A DNA stretch of 64,000 nucleotides from Silene conica (lineage: Eukaryota > Streptophyta > Magnoliopsida > Caryophyllales > Caryophyllaceae), in the NCBI GenBank assembly GCA_029255685.2, contig CM055313.2, positions 78,098,641-78,162,640 of the forward strand, given 5' to 3'. Position numbers and translations under genes: made by a program. A model generated the notes under the pieces. That model saw only the letters and a program-made list of their open reading frames with translations. It was not told the DNA's origin and ran no database searches. Positions within the stretch are counted from its first letter, which is position 1. Every line of letters starts with the position of its first letter. Positions 21,791-34,745 of the stretch are shown one piece after another.

Positions 21791-24700
21791 TTAAGTAAAA
21801 AGTGATGCATAGAGGAGTTCATTCCAAGTGTCGGGAACTCCAGGTAGGCACCAATGACTACAATCTTGCCGATGCATTGGGGCTAGTTTATCTCCCATGT
21901 AGTATAGTGACGGATGACCATCTCTCCTCTGTAAACTTAAATAAGTTACATCCAATGTTTTCAAGTTAGATGTGTTTGCATGACTTGCTAGAACACCATT
22001 CACTATATTGGAATGTAGCCACGTTTCGGGCAAGTATGGTGCATTAAAGTCCGGTGTTGTTTCTAAATGACACGTTCCACCGTTTTTCCAGTCACCACCC
22101 CTGTAGAAAAGAATGAGCGTCTTATTAGTACTCAAAAGTCATTGTTTGTTGATGCTGAAGAGCAAACTTAATTAACTTTGTTTGCACGATAATTCACATG
22201 TAAGCACTAACAGTTGAAATCTCGAAGAGATGTAAATATCAGTTTCAGAAGCAGATAATCTTAGAAAAATTTGAGTTAACTTTACAGCCAGAATGTGAGT
22301 GAAGGTCAGGTGATCTAGCAAGGAAAAACTGAATTCCTGATGCTGATATTCCAAAGAAGTCCTAGGTTTGCCAACTATGGCTGATAGATCAAACAAAAGT
22401 GTACGTAACCTCTAAAAAAGAATGAGCATAAAATAAACGTCAACAGTGGAAAAAAAAAAAGCCCAAGATTAAGCATCCAGAAGGATGTTTTAATTAGAGC
22501 TAAGAAGCACTTCAACTTATGCAATGAGCTCTGTCACGTTCCAGGAAGGATGTTTTTAATTTTTTATAGATCTATGGACCATCTAGACTTATGCTATGAG
22601 CTACGTTGACTCCGGCAACAATTCAACGTGTGGAAAAGCAGAATTTGGGACTAGGATGGTAGAGATTGTTCGAAAACAAATAACTCAGTGGGGTTAGTTG
22701 AGAAAAGCCGAGTAAACTAAAGTTTACAGTGACCGGTAGAAGTTGACAGAACTGAAGAAATCGTCTGTATTCACCGACTAAATTGTGCATGATCTGCATG
22801 GGTGTTGTGGACAGAACCATGGTATCAAATCAAGGTTTCAGACTTGGTCCTGGAATCTAGTGTTGGGATTGATATCAATCGTTGCACCATAAATGCATCA
22901 ACAAGACTTAAAATGTGGTAACGGGATTATTACCATGGGAAGAGCGATGGACCATGAATTTGGTCACTTCTGAAAGGGTTAAATACTTCGGTGATTTCCT
23001 ATTGGTCTAGAAAATCACGACGGCGAGTCAACAATCGGTGGTAAAATATAAAACCTACATGGCCAGGGCTATGACACTTAAAATTTGCCCAAGTAAAGTA
23101 ACTGCTCTAGAGAGTTGTGCTATAAAGTATAAACCTATAATGGAAGTATGAACCAGGAGTAAATGACACTAAGATGGGTCAATGTATATTCTGCAAACGG
23201 ATACACATTCTGCACTTTGCTGTGAATATTTGAGAAATACTCGGGGATGAAAAAAATCCCGTGTGATGTGGGGGAAAACTTTGGGCTATTCAAAATTTTG
23301 GCTTCAACATATTACATATCAATTTGTCTCGTGAAAAGATTGATTAGAATAGTTCACTGAAAAATACAGATTCCACGAAATTCCAGTACCACTAGAGGAA
23401 CACGGCGCAGGACGGAAGCCCCAAGTCTCATTATAACAGTAAAATTAACATCGCCATTTCCAAAGATAAAAACACCAGATTCGTATATTAATATTTCCAA
23501 ACAGGAACAAGAGCAGCCATCAATGCCTTGTGCATCTTAACCTCCAGTGTGCAAAAAATAACAAAATAAAAGTTAAAAATAGAAGTGTTGGATGACGAAC
23601 GCAAACCTGAAATGTATGGGAGCATAGGATCGAAAATAGACTTTTGTCTTGGTCAAATTCATGTGTCTATCTATCCAATTGACGAGAGTCTCAATCGACC
23701 GTTGAAAAGCAGTTTCCACCGTCATATTCATATCAACCTTATTTCCTTCTTGGAAATAGCAACCACTGGAGAGGAGTGAGTTCAATATTAGGAGGCCAGT
23801 TCGTAGTTCAAATGGAGGTACTTTCAAAGATCAGTCATAGAATTTAAAAAAAATGACCAGGGGACGTAAGCAGATGAATGCTTCATCATAATTAATACTC
23901 GCAATATTAGTTCAATCTAAAAACATTCTATCTATAATAACCTACACAGCACACGGCAAACAACCTCAGCAGATGCATATGCGACAACAGCAATTTGATT
24001 ATGACACCAGTAAAGACCAGGATTTATTTTTGATTCAAACAATCCCTTGTACTTCAATTTTCCACGTAACATCACAAAATAAAATAAAAAATACTATAAA
24101 AATAAAACAAAAGTACAGAAGCCTAATTACGGACAGTAAATAATGGCAACTAGATCCTCAGAGCAAAGAATCTCTTGCAACAAATGTTTTCTGGCTCCAT
24201 GATATCGAACAGCTTTACTATTAATTACCGGAAATACGATAGAACCGGCGTCTCAGTTAAAATTACTAGGCAGATGCTCTACATAACTAAACAAGTCAAC
24301 AAATAAAAAATCCTAGTCATCTGCATATTTGCTTTTCGTCTTAATCCCATATTCCCATCTACTGAAAAAGATACCGAGAAGTTATGTTAATTTACCATCA
24401 ATTCACCTCAAACTGAAACTCCCATTCAGAACTTACATGTATAAATTCAATTCATACAACTCTCTTATTGAAAAAGTGTCGAGTGATTCCTATATTGTTT
24501 GGCTAGCAATCTCAACAATTGAAGTGATATGCTCCGTAGCATGGAGCTTTTTCATTTAAAGGATCAGTTTTGGGGGGCGGATTGGACACGGTAATTTGAC
24601 CAACCACATCTTTCTGGCCAGAAGCGGTCTTTCTTCCTCATTGCTTCTACGAGTCAAGTGCAGGGGAATCACCAATGATCACAGATAGAGGGAAGGGAAA

Positions 24701-27089
24701 AGCACGACAGTTATCAAGAGATTTATATCTAGAATAACTGAGTCACGGAAAAGTAATGACATTGAAAGACAAAGGAACTCGTTCAACTTACCTCCTCACA
24801 GTCTTATCGTACGTCCACCAATGTCCAGCATTAAGAATTAGCACATCAGCATCTTTCCATTTGCCAGCTGTCCAATCTAGTTGATCCACTCTCAAAGAGT
24901 ACCTCACATTTGCTGGAGAACCAGCAGGCGGTCTGCCTTGCACCACTAAAAATGGAGCTCTATAGTACTCAACAGTGCAGTTATAATCACGAAACCGAAA
25001 GACCAAAAACCCCATATGTTTTGTTATGGGATTTCCATTTACTTCATAGACTGAAGTCTTATCATGAACAGCAGAAGAAAGCAAACACAAAAGAGACTCC
25101 CATTGATTTCTTCCGATCGAGTCACCAGCAAATACGACTCGCTTGTTCCTATACTTTTCCAACATCGCCGTAGCATTAAACCTGACGCAACCAGAAAAGA
25201 CAATTCAGCACTGAAATCAATGGCGGAACTATGCTGTTGACATGGGCCCCTACGACACCATAAACATTCTTTTGTTTTTCACCCAACTTTGAAATTGATT
25301 TTTTTATATCTATCTTCATATACAAAATACTATTTGTATATTTTCAATGATAAACCTCATACATATTTTTTTAGGCCCGCAACTATTTGAAACTGCATCA
25401 AAGTCATTACAATAGTAGCAATCCATAGCAAAAACATTAGGGCAGAAGGCATAGCTGTGGAAATCATACACACTAAGACCCAAGGATTTCACAAATAAAA
25501 TATGAAAGGTTAAAAATCATCAACCAGCAGTTTATTGACATTCATTGGTTCAAAAAATCGACATAAAGCGAGGGAGAATGGGTTTGTTAGACCCCGTTTA
25601 AGAATACCCAGCTAGGAGTTTACCAGTGTATTAATTGACATCTTCAACCACAAATTTACTTGTCCTAGACAACCGCACTACAAAACTAATGTAACCAAAC
25701 CAAATTGCAGAGACTTGGGACTAAATGATTTTATCAAAGTAATATCAAAATCAAACTACACTGAAGTAGAAACCAGTAAGGGAGAAAGAAGGTTCTTAAA
25801 ACCCATCTCTCCACTACCTCCAGGACATACCCTAAACTAGGGGACACGGACAGCTTAACACAGTCAAAACAACACCATAAGAGAGAAAGAAGGTTCTCAA
25901 ACCCTAGTAATCCACTACCTCCATGACATTCCCTGAACTTGTTAACCTCGATAACTAACTCAGTCAAAACAGTAGAAGGGGTAAGTCTGTAAGAAAGTTC
26001 TCAAACCCCAGTTCTCCACTACCTCCATGATCTTCCCTGAACTAACTAACACCAACAACTTAACACATTCAAGACAGCATTTTTACCAACTAGATAAGAA
26101 TCAGTCAACACCACCTAAGTCAACCCAACACCACAGTATCCCAAACTATGAACCATATGAGGTAACCAATGTTCCTCCCTCCAATCATCTAACTTCCAAT
26201 AGTACCTCATAATTTGGGTAAACCATAAAGTATCAATAACAACAACATCACTCTAGTACCTCAATGGCTCCCGCAAATTACAAGGTGAGGGGGTCAAATG
26301 TACACAGTCTTAGCCATTTACCCTTGTGTTATCATCACACTAAAATCATATAATTAAAAGAATAAAGGCATCAAGATTATCATAACACTAATAAAATCAT
26401 CATAAACCCATCAACTACAACAACAACATAATGGCTCCCCAAATTGCGGGATACTTACCCTTGTATTGACAACACAAAGAGGGCGGTTTTCGAATAATCC
26501 ATGGACAACAAAAAAACATAAATTAACAAAGGATAAAGAATAGAAAAGGTAAGAACCTTGGCAAATCACACTTATTGGGTTGCCATCTCCACTTAGTAAA
26601 AGAATTATCAGGCCTACCATTTGGCAAACATCTAAACCCTCCATCAGAAAAGGAACAATCTTTGGAATTATAAAGTGGGTATGTCTCATCCCACACCCAT
26701 TTCCCTTCAAAATAATCACATTTTTCACCACTTTTACTATAATTACTACTATTATTACTCCCAGTAATACTAGTAATACTAATATTACCATTGTTTTTTA
26801 CTTGAAGAAATCCCAAGTCACCATCTTGATTTTGACCAACCCCAAATGGCCACGTGGCAGTTCCAATCCCATTAATTACAGCACCATAGTCAAAGTAGAA
26901 AGATGAGCAAATGAGGAATAAAGTCAAAAGCAAGAATATAGTTATGCTTACTGGAATCTCAAATGGGTTTAAACGGTTTAATTTCTTCAACAAATCAACT
27001 TTATTACTACTATTACTATTACTATTAGTCATGCTTTCAGAATGATGTTGTTGTGTTCTTGCATAATGCTTTGAAATGGGTGGTTTCAT
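21791..27089 (-). CDS. TRICHOME BIREFRINGENCE-LIKE (TBL8/10-like) polysaccharide O-acetyltransferase
   Basis: A type II Golgi membrane protein of the plant TBL family, which O-acetylates wall polysaccharides such as xylan or pectin. Four exons: 27089-26557, 25181-24792, 23765-23607 and 22100-21791, with GT-AG introns that all keep phase 2 (split codons AG|G, AG|T, AG|G), giving 463 residues. A Ser/Asn-rich cytosolic tail precedes a membrane anchor at about 46-66 ([20 protein letters not shown]). Then a PMR5N/TBL domain covers about 123-177 ([34 protein letters not shown]). The esterase-like domain has the GDS motif G197-D198-S199 ([15 protein letters not shown]) and the DxxH motif D440-x2-H443 ([19 protein letters not shown]). 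The wording ([20 protein letters not shown]-type, [14 protein letters not shown]) is nearest what I know of TBL8/10/11. All catalytic residues are present, so it looks functional. Which polymer it acetylates cannot be read from sequence. Confidence 0.92.
25780..26085. repeat. Three tandem units of about 104 bp in TBL intron 1
   Basis: Units starting near 25782, 25884 and 25990 share AGAAGGTTCT, CCACTACCTCCATGAC, TTCCCTGAACT and TTAACACAGTCAAAACA. They are diverged by base changes, so the duplication is not recent. The unit lies wholly between exons 1 and 2. Confidence 0.75.
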
Positions 27090-27585
27090 TATAAACGGAA
27101 TTAGTGATTTATTTTGAGAAGTTACTCAACATGTATAATTGTATACTATGCAATAAAATCGGGAAAAAAATGAATAAAATCAGGAAAAAAATGTGGAAAA
27201 TGAAGTAAAGAAAGCAAGTTTAGATAGTGTGTGGAAAAGGGTAAATAGTAAACTAGTAAGGTAAGACAAAAATGGAAATAATTGGGTGTGTGTTTGTGTG
27301 TTTAAAGCTAAAGATTGGTGTTTAGAGGAGAGATGAAGAAGGGTAAGAAAGGAAGGAGGGAGAAACTTGAATTAGAAATATGCATTCAGAGCGGCAATGG
27401 GACTAATCACCACCACTATAATTATACCAGTATACCATTCTGGGGCCTACTTTAAGATATTCGGGTATATATAATCTGTCTTAAATTTAAAATGGTTTGG
27501 TTTATATATGGAATAAAGATCAAATAAAATTTTAGTGATGTAGGATCTGGTAAAATTGACTTGATTAAATGATGGGGTCTCCTAA
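27090..27585 (-). other. Upstream region of the TBL gene
   Basis: No ORF. On the minus strand a TATAATTATAG word at about 27414-27424 sits roughly 330 bp before the ATG, followed by a CT-rich leader (TTTCTCCCTCCTTCC near 27352-27366). These are plausible core promoter and 5' untranslated leader, not proven. Confidence 0.35.
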
Positions 27586-27983
27586 GGGCAAGTGCAATGG
27601 TTAGCAATAAGGTTGTAGCTAGAAATTGTCACTTCATATTTTTAAGCTACTCCCATTTTAAGCTAACATCACACCCAATGATAAAGCTATAGTCATTGTA
27701 GCTTAAATGACCCCACAATTTTTCAACTTTTTTTAAAAGTTAAATTATGCCAAAAAATCAAACAATAAATCCATACAAAAAAAAAGTTAGTTGTTTAATC
27801 ATTAAATGCAACTACACTAAGATTGGTTAATTGCAAATTGTGGGTCTTCTTAAGCAACTAGCCCCATGGGGCTACTTGCTTAATCCAAGCTAATCCAAAT
27901 GTAGTGGTACAATGGTTTAGCTAGTAGCTTACAAGTTTTCATATTTGCAAGCAAGTCCCTTAGCTAAACCATTGCACTTGCTC
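27586..27983. mobile_element. Tourist-like MITE, 398 bp
   Basis: Ends GGGCAAGTGCAATGGTT and, inward from the right, GAGCAAGTGCAATGGTT, flanked by TAA on both sides (27583-27585, 27984-27986). The TAA duplication and TIR fit PIF/Harbinger MITEs. Inner GGGGCTACTTGC and GCAAGCAAGT words are shared with the 14725 element. It lies upstream of the TBL gene. Confidence 0.75.
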
Positions 27984-28164
27984 TAAGGTTCACTTGAAAT
28001 CTGAAAAAAATGCGAGTCTAACTTTATTCGATAGACTTGAAGTGACATGGTTGAATGAGAGCAACCAAAAATAGCCCGGCCTGAAGGAGACCAATCTAAA
28101 GTGACTCGATTTGACACAAACCCAATAGACTAGAAATTGTCGACAAACCATCATAATTAATAGT

Positions 28165-28420
28165 TTAAACCGATGATTGGAGTCTAAAAATTGTTTTCAC
28201 ACTCTAACATGCTCCCTCACACGAATGTCCGTTAGGCTTGAAGTGTGGATGCAAGTGCAGGTCTCCCCATAAATTATACTTAATATACCAATTTAGAAAT
28301 GGGGCCGGTAATATTTGAACTATGATATTTTAGTCATATATCTCTAATATCATGTCAAAAAAAATCACCTCAGCTAAAACCTAAACCGATGGTTGAAATT
28401 TCAAGATTGATCACTCCAAC
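28165..28420 (-). mobile_element. Old TRIM-like copy
   Basis: CGCTCCCTCAC-type text (ATGCTCCCTCACACGAATGT, TAGGCTTGAAGTGTGGATGC, AAGTGCAGGTC) aligns with the TRIM-like element at 4263-4552, and diverged terminal words (AACCGATGATTGGAGTC and AACCGATGGTTGAAATTTC) lie at both ends. It is far more decayed than the other copy. Confidence 0.45.
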
Positions 28421-29300
28421 AAAAATAACCCGAAATAATTTAGAAATATTCTTACTCAAAATAATTCAAAGTGATCCCAAAACAATTTCATCTGAAATGA
28501 GCGGACCGAAAGAACCGATCCAAACTTAAGCAAGATTATATGTATATAAATTAGCAAAAGGAATTTGTAGTAAATCTTAAACATATAGAGGTGAAGCACA
28601 GAAGCACATAGAAATATATACTTCGTATATATGTAGTCCCATTGATTGATTAGTGCATGTGAAATGCGATTATAAATTTGGGGAAAATAGATGGAAATTA
28701 AGGGACGTGGGGTTGAGTTAAGGATAATGGGATGACTCATGAAAGGAGTAGCCCATGAAACTATGAAACTCGTATGCAATTTCTCATGCCCGATGTTAGA
28801 CTATTTCTAGCTTGCTTACTCATTATGTTCTCAAATACGGAGTACTAGTTAGAAAAATACTCTCGTTTATTTTATATTTTTCTTCTCTATTTTCTTATTC
28901 GGTGATTAAGAATTTCTTCCATATTTTCCTTTTTTTTTAGATGAGTTTTGTAGCCTAAATTCAATAACACGTAGGTAATGTGTTCTGTGTGATACAAATT
29001 CATTTTATTATTTCTTATGCAGAAAAAGAGAGGAAAAATTATAAAACAAGAGGAATTATAGTTTAAAAAATAAAATAAAAAATAAAGACATAGATAATGT
29101 ACCTCATGGAAAACAACGAAAATATGTTGGGACTTGTGAGTAAGTATATACGTCGTATCTCTTTTCATTTTTATTGGGTGTTTTAATGCCTGTAGTTATA
29201 TATGTACGTAAAAACTTCAACGAAATGGGTTTTTACCTTTTTTTTTTTTAATAACGTTATTGAGAGATCTCTTAAATAACAAGAGGATAAAGTTATTTAA
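28421..29300. other. No gene seen
   Basis: AT-rich sequence. Open stretches here have no recognisable domain, and nothing with terminal repeats was found. Confidence 0.4.
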
Positions 29301-29309
29301 TTTTTATTT

Positions 29310-29856
29310 GGGATATTCTACATGGTACCCTTAATTTTTCGACTTTTTACATGGTACCCTACACTTTTTAAAACATACATGGTACCCCTAATTGTTGTCA
29401 TTATCACTACGTGTACCCCTAAACTTTATTTTCTGTCAATTAAACTCATTTTTAAGCGTTAAATGATTACTTGGGCGCATAACTAAACTTGACATTTATC
29501 ATCTCAGGACATAAGGAATCTATTAGAATTAATATTCATTCTTTAGACGTGATAATTTGGCAAAGATCAATAATTCTACCTTCACTTTTTTTAGCCCATA
29601 TATATCTATAGATACTAGGATCGAGATGGATATTGAGCTTAATAGAGTCCTTATGTCATGTGATAATAAGTGACAAGCTTCCTTACGCGTTCAAGTTATC
29701 ACTTAAAGCTTAAAAATGAGTTTAATTGACGGAAAATAAAGTTTAAGTGTACGCATAGTGATAATGATAACAATTAGGAGTACCATGTATGTTTTAAAAA
29801 GTGTAGGGTACCATGTAGAAAGTCAAAAAATTGAGGAATACTATGTAAAATATCCC
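29310..29856. mobile_element. Long-TIR Mutator-like MITE, 547 bp
   Basis: Ends GGGATATTCTACATGGTACC and, inward from the right, GGGATATTTTACATAGTATT. Inverted arms continue for about 170 bp (ATACATGGTACCCCTAATTG with CATACATGGTACTCCTAATT; CAATTAAACTCATTTTTAAG on both). A perfect 9-bp duplication TTTTTATTT flanks it (29301-29309, 29857-29865). Non-coding. Confidence 0.8.
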
Positions 29857-31004
29857 TTTTTATTTTTAGTGTTATATCTCTCATTAAATACTGGATGACA
29901 GTCCCTCTTAAGACCTACTCAACAATCTTTTGTTTAAAGAACACGCTAAAAACTAAAAATTGGATAACACAAATTTAAAATTTTAACTTATTCGTATGTT
30001 TCTCGACTAAAATAAACCCCATGGAGATTTCTAAGATTTCTAATTTCTATTTCTATTATCAATATATATATATACTTAAAAGAGAAACTTTTTGAGCGAT
30101 ATTATTGGTCATTGCTTTTGTTTAATAAATTATGTGTATAAATAAAAAGATAAATAGCCATTTAATTAAGATAAAAATAAGCAATTAACAACAACTATTT
30201 GAAGATAAAAATTGATGTAACATTAATTTCACTTACGTAGAAACTCTATTCTCTTGAGAGTTTCCCTTCAAGAAAACTACATTTGGTCCTTATATAAATA
30301 CAATTTGATCATGTTAGTTTTCATGAATTAGCTTACTACTCCGGAGCAATTTTTTCTCCTTATTGTTGATTTCTATTATTGTTCGGTTTAGGAGTATTTT
30401 CTTCTTCGCTCTTTTAGTTACTCAAGTGTTTTAGGTTGTCATTGTATTACATTAATTATTGGTACTAATACATGTGTTTTTTGTGTGTGTTTGTGTTCAG
30501 ATCATCATAAAACCAACTATATATCAACCCATACCATGATAAGTACGTCGACGTATGGAGTATGTTCTTAATTTCTTTCTTTTCTTCTATTGAATCTAAC
30601 ATTATCAACTCAGCATTGTCATAGCTCATAGGTTCAGCTTATATAATGTCTTCCAAGTTGAATTCGAAAGAAACACGGCAATCATTCATTATACACTTTA
30701 ACTATCCAGTTGGGCAAAATTATCTATATATTTACTTTACCAATCAACTAAATCAATTAGGGTTAGTTAATCACTGAGTTACTTCACTAATTAACTAAAA
30801 CCCGCTTCTAATTGGGTAAAATTTCATGCAAACATATGCTATAAACTTGAATGGATGGATGAATCATGAATGTAATAGCAGAAACCAGACACATAAAAGT
30901 GTTAACCACAGTACCAAGATAATATAGCTCGAGATTAGAAGATAACAGACGGTGAAAAAAGTAGGACATTAAATTAACAAGAGTGTTATGCTTAAAATTA
31001 TGTA

Positions 31005-31193
31005 TTACCAGTAAGAAAAGCAAGCTTTCGTCGCCAATTTGATCAACACTGCATAAACAATTTCTTCTGGGTTTACAATATGAAGATTAATTTGGGGAAT
31101 TAGGGATTGGACAACGCGAGAAATGAGAGGGCGGGAAAAGAGGGGGGAATTAACAAGGAAAATGGTGGTGCCACAGCGGAAGTCAAAATCCAA
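31005..31193 (-). other. Possible captured gene fragment in the Helitron
   Basis: A 62-codon minus-strand frame reads LISRVVQSLIPQINLHIVNP then EEIVYAVLIKLATKA and is less AT-rich than its surroundings; TGGTAATAC after it could be a former splice donor. Helitrons often carry captured exons. I do not recognise the source. Confidence 0.25.
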
Positions 31194-31394
31194 AAATTTA
31201 AATTGTGTTTTTTTTTTAGTATGGTTAATTTAATTTTTTCTACTTTTAAAATTCAAATCTAAACTGTGTTTTTTTAAGTTATATTGTAGTTCCTCCCGTT
31301 TAAAAGTAAAATGTATAAAATTGATTGAAAGGGAGAAAGTAATTTTTTAAGCTTAATGCTAATTTTATCCCGTGTAAAAATGCACGGATTGTTT

Positions 31395-32150
31395 TTAAAA
31401 TTTAATAATAAAAATACAGTAACTAATGCTTTGTTTTAGAGCAATTTCATTTACTATTACTTTTGTTAAATAAATTATTTATATAAATAAAAAGATAATT
31501 AAATAGTAATAAAATATCAATTGGATAATTATTGTTTTTAAAGCGATTGCATTGGCTATTACTTTGGTTAAATAAATTAAGTATATAAATAAAAAGATAA
31601 TTAAATAGTAATAAAATATCAGTTGGATAATTATTGTTTTTAGAGCGAATACATTTACTATTACTTTCGTTAAATAAATCAAGTATATAAATAAAAAGAT
31701 AAAAAGATAATTAAATAATAATAAAATATCAGTTGGATAATTATTGAATTAGTTAATAAAATAATTGATTTCATTGGTTATTGTTTAGAGCAATTTCATT
31801 GTCTATTACTTTGAATTGGTTAAATAAATTAAGTACGTAGTATATAAATAAAAAGATAATTAAATAGTAATAAAATATCAGTTGGATAATTATTGTGTTT
31901 AGAGCGATTACACTGGCTATTACTTTCGTTAAATAAACAAAGTATATAAATAAAAAGATAAAAAGATAATTAAATAGTAATAAAATATCAGTTGGATAAT
32001 TATTGTTTTTAGAGTGATTAGATTGGCTATTAGTTTGGTTAAATAAATTAAGTATACAAATAAAAAGATAATTAAATAATAATAAAATATCAGTTGGATA
32101 ATTATTGATTAGTTAATAAAATAATTGATAACTAAGAATTTTGGCTACCG
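31395..32150. repeat. AT-rich tandem array, first block
   Basis: Units of about 105-125 bp built on TTTTAGAGCGATTACATTGG, CTATTACTTTGGTTAAATAA, AAGTATATAAATAAAAAGAT and AATATCAGTTGGATAATTAT repeat about six times. The apparent reading frames in it are by-products of the repeat. Confidence 0.9.
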
Positions 32151-32159
32151 TAAAGTTAT

Positions 32160-32775
32160 GGTATAATTTGTTGTTTCCCTTCTCTTATTAAGTTTACGAG
32201 GTATAATTAAAAATACAAACTACGGAATTCGAACACATAAGAATACGAGCTAATGTAAAAAGATTAAGAGTTTAAGGGAATCACGAACTAAAAAATACGA
32301 GCACAGAAGAATGCGAGTTATTAACCTAATAATACTGGCTAATATAAAAAGAATACGATCCGAGTTATTAAGCTAAGAATAAGAGCTAATGTAAAAACAA
32401 TACGAGCTATTAAGATAAGACGAGTTTTAAAATACGAGCACAAATGACAAATGAATACAAGCTAATGAAAAAATAATACGAGTTATTAAGATAACACGAG
32501 CTTCAAAATATGACAAATGAGTACGAATACGAGATTAAAAGGATCACGAACTTAAATATACGAGCACATAAGAATACGGCCTATTAAGATGACAATATGA
32601 GCTAATGTAAACAGAATACGAAACACATGAGCTAATTGAAACACTTCTCGAACTAAAAAAGTACGTAGAATCAGATTTGAAAGACGTCAAATTTCATGAT
32701 ATAATAAACAATTAAGATTACGAGGTATAATTAAAAGAATACGAGCTACAAATTACGGCTTATTGTTAGTATTCT
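32160..32775. repeat. ATACGAGCTAAT short-repeat block inside the Helitron
   Basis: More than 20 irregular units of AATACGAG followed by CTAATGTAAAAA, TTATTAAG or ATAAGA, separating the two blocks of the larger array. The same unit, on the other strand, makes up 56595-57030. Confidence 0.8.
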
Positions 32776-32889
32776 CATGAATATGTTATCATAGGCAGTT
32801 GAATAATTATTGTTTTTATTGGCTATTGTTTTAGAGTAACGTAAGCGGAATATGTTATCATAAGCGGAATATGTAACAATGATTTTATT

Positions 32890-34745
32890 GGCTATTGTTT
32901 TAGAGTAATTTCATTGGCTATTACTTTGGTTAAATAAATTAAGTATATAAATAAAAATATATAAAATATCAGTTGAATAATGATTGTTTTTAGAGCGATT
33001 ACATTGGATATTACTTTGGTTAAATAAATTAATTATATAAATAAAAAGATAATTATAATTATTGTTTTTTAGAGCGATTACATTGGATATTACTTTGGTT
33101 AAATTGATTATATAAATAAAAAGATAAATATAATTATTGTTTTTAGAGCGATTACATTGGATATTACTTTGGTTAAATAAATAAATTATAAAAATAAAAG
33201 ATAATTAAATAGTAATAAAATATTGGTTAGATAATTATTGAATTAGTTAAAAAAATAATTGATTTCATTGACCATTGTTTAAGAGCAATTTCATTGGCTA
33301 TTATTTTAGTTAAATAAATTAAGTATATAAATTAAAAGATAATCAAATAATAATAAAATATCAGTTAGATAATTATTGTTATTAGAGCGATTACATTGGC
33401 TATTACTTTGTTTAATAAATTAAGTATATAAATAAAAAAATAATAATTAAATAGTAATAAAATATCAGCTGAATAATAATTGAATTAGTTAGTAAAATAA
33501 TTGATTTCATTAGCTATTGTTTTAGAGCAATTTCATTGACTATTACTTTGGTTAAATAAATTAAGTATATAAATAAAAATATATAAAATATCAATTGAAT
33601 AATTATTGTTTTTAGAGCGATTACATTGGATATTACTTTGGTTAAATAAATTAATTATATAAATAAAAAGATAATTATAATTATTGTTTTTTAGAGCGAT
33701 TACATTGGATATTACTTTGGTTAAATTAATTATATAAATAAAAAGATAAATATAATTATTGTTTTTAGAGCGATTACATTGGATATTACTTTGGTTAAAT
33801 AAATAAATAAATAAATTATATAAATAAAAGATAATTAAATAGTAATAAAATATTGGTTGGATAATTATTGAATTAGTTAACAAAATAATTGATTTCATTG
33901 ACCATTGTTTAAGAGCAATTTCATTGGCTATTAGTTTAGTTAAATAAATTAAGTATATAAATTAAAAGATAATCAAATAATAATAAAATATCAGTTAGAT
34001 AATTATTGTTATTAGAGCGATTACATTGGCTATTACTTTGTTTAATAAATTAAGTATATAAATAAAAAAATAATAATTAAATAGTAATAAAATATCAGTT
34101 GGATAATAATTGAATTAGTTAGTAAAATAATTGATTGCATTAGCTATTGTTTTAGAGAAATTTCATTGACTATTACTTTGGTTAAATAAATTAAGTATAT
34201 AAATAAAAATATATAAAATATCAGTTGAATAATTATTGTTTTTAGAGCGATTACATTGGATATTACTTTGGTTAAATAAATTAATTATATAAATAAAAAG
34301 ATAATTATAATTATTGTTTTTTAGAGCGATTACATTGGATATTACTTTGGTTAAATTAATTATATAAATAAAAAGATAAATATAATTATTGTTTTTAGAG
34401 CGATTACATTGGATATTACTTTGGTTAAATAAATAAATTATATAAATAAAAAGATAATTAAATAGTAATAAAATATTGGTTGGATAATTATTGAATTAGT
34501 TAACAAAATAATTGATTTCATTGACTATTGTTTTAGAGCAATTTCATTGACTATTACTTTAGTTAACTACATTAAGTATATAAATTAAAAGATAATCAAA
34601 TAGTAATAAAATATCAGTTAGATAATTATTGTTATTAGAGCGATTACATTGGCTATTACTTTGTTTAATAAATTAAGTATATAAATAAAAAAATAATAAT
34701 TAAATAATAATAAAATATCAGTTGGATAATAATTGAATTAGTTAA
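32890..34745. repeat. Higher-order tandem array, second block
   Basis: A composite unit of about 620-630 bp, itself made of about six monomers, starts near 32890 (GCTATTGTTTTAGAGTAATT), 33511 (GCTATTGTTTTAGAGCAATT) and 34144 (GCTATTGTTTTAGAGAAATT). The order of monomer variants is kept from one composite to the next, so blocks of monomers were duplicated together. Confidence 0.85.

Noticed and set aside
26580-26906. Plus-strand frame of 108 codons.
   Set aside because: Antisense shadow of TBL exon 1.
31479-33898. Long Ile/Tyr/Asn-rich frames in the AT-rich array.
   Set aside because: They are by-products of the tandem monomer; composition is low complexity and the frames repeat with the array.
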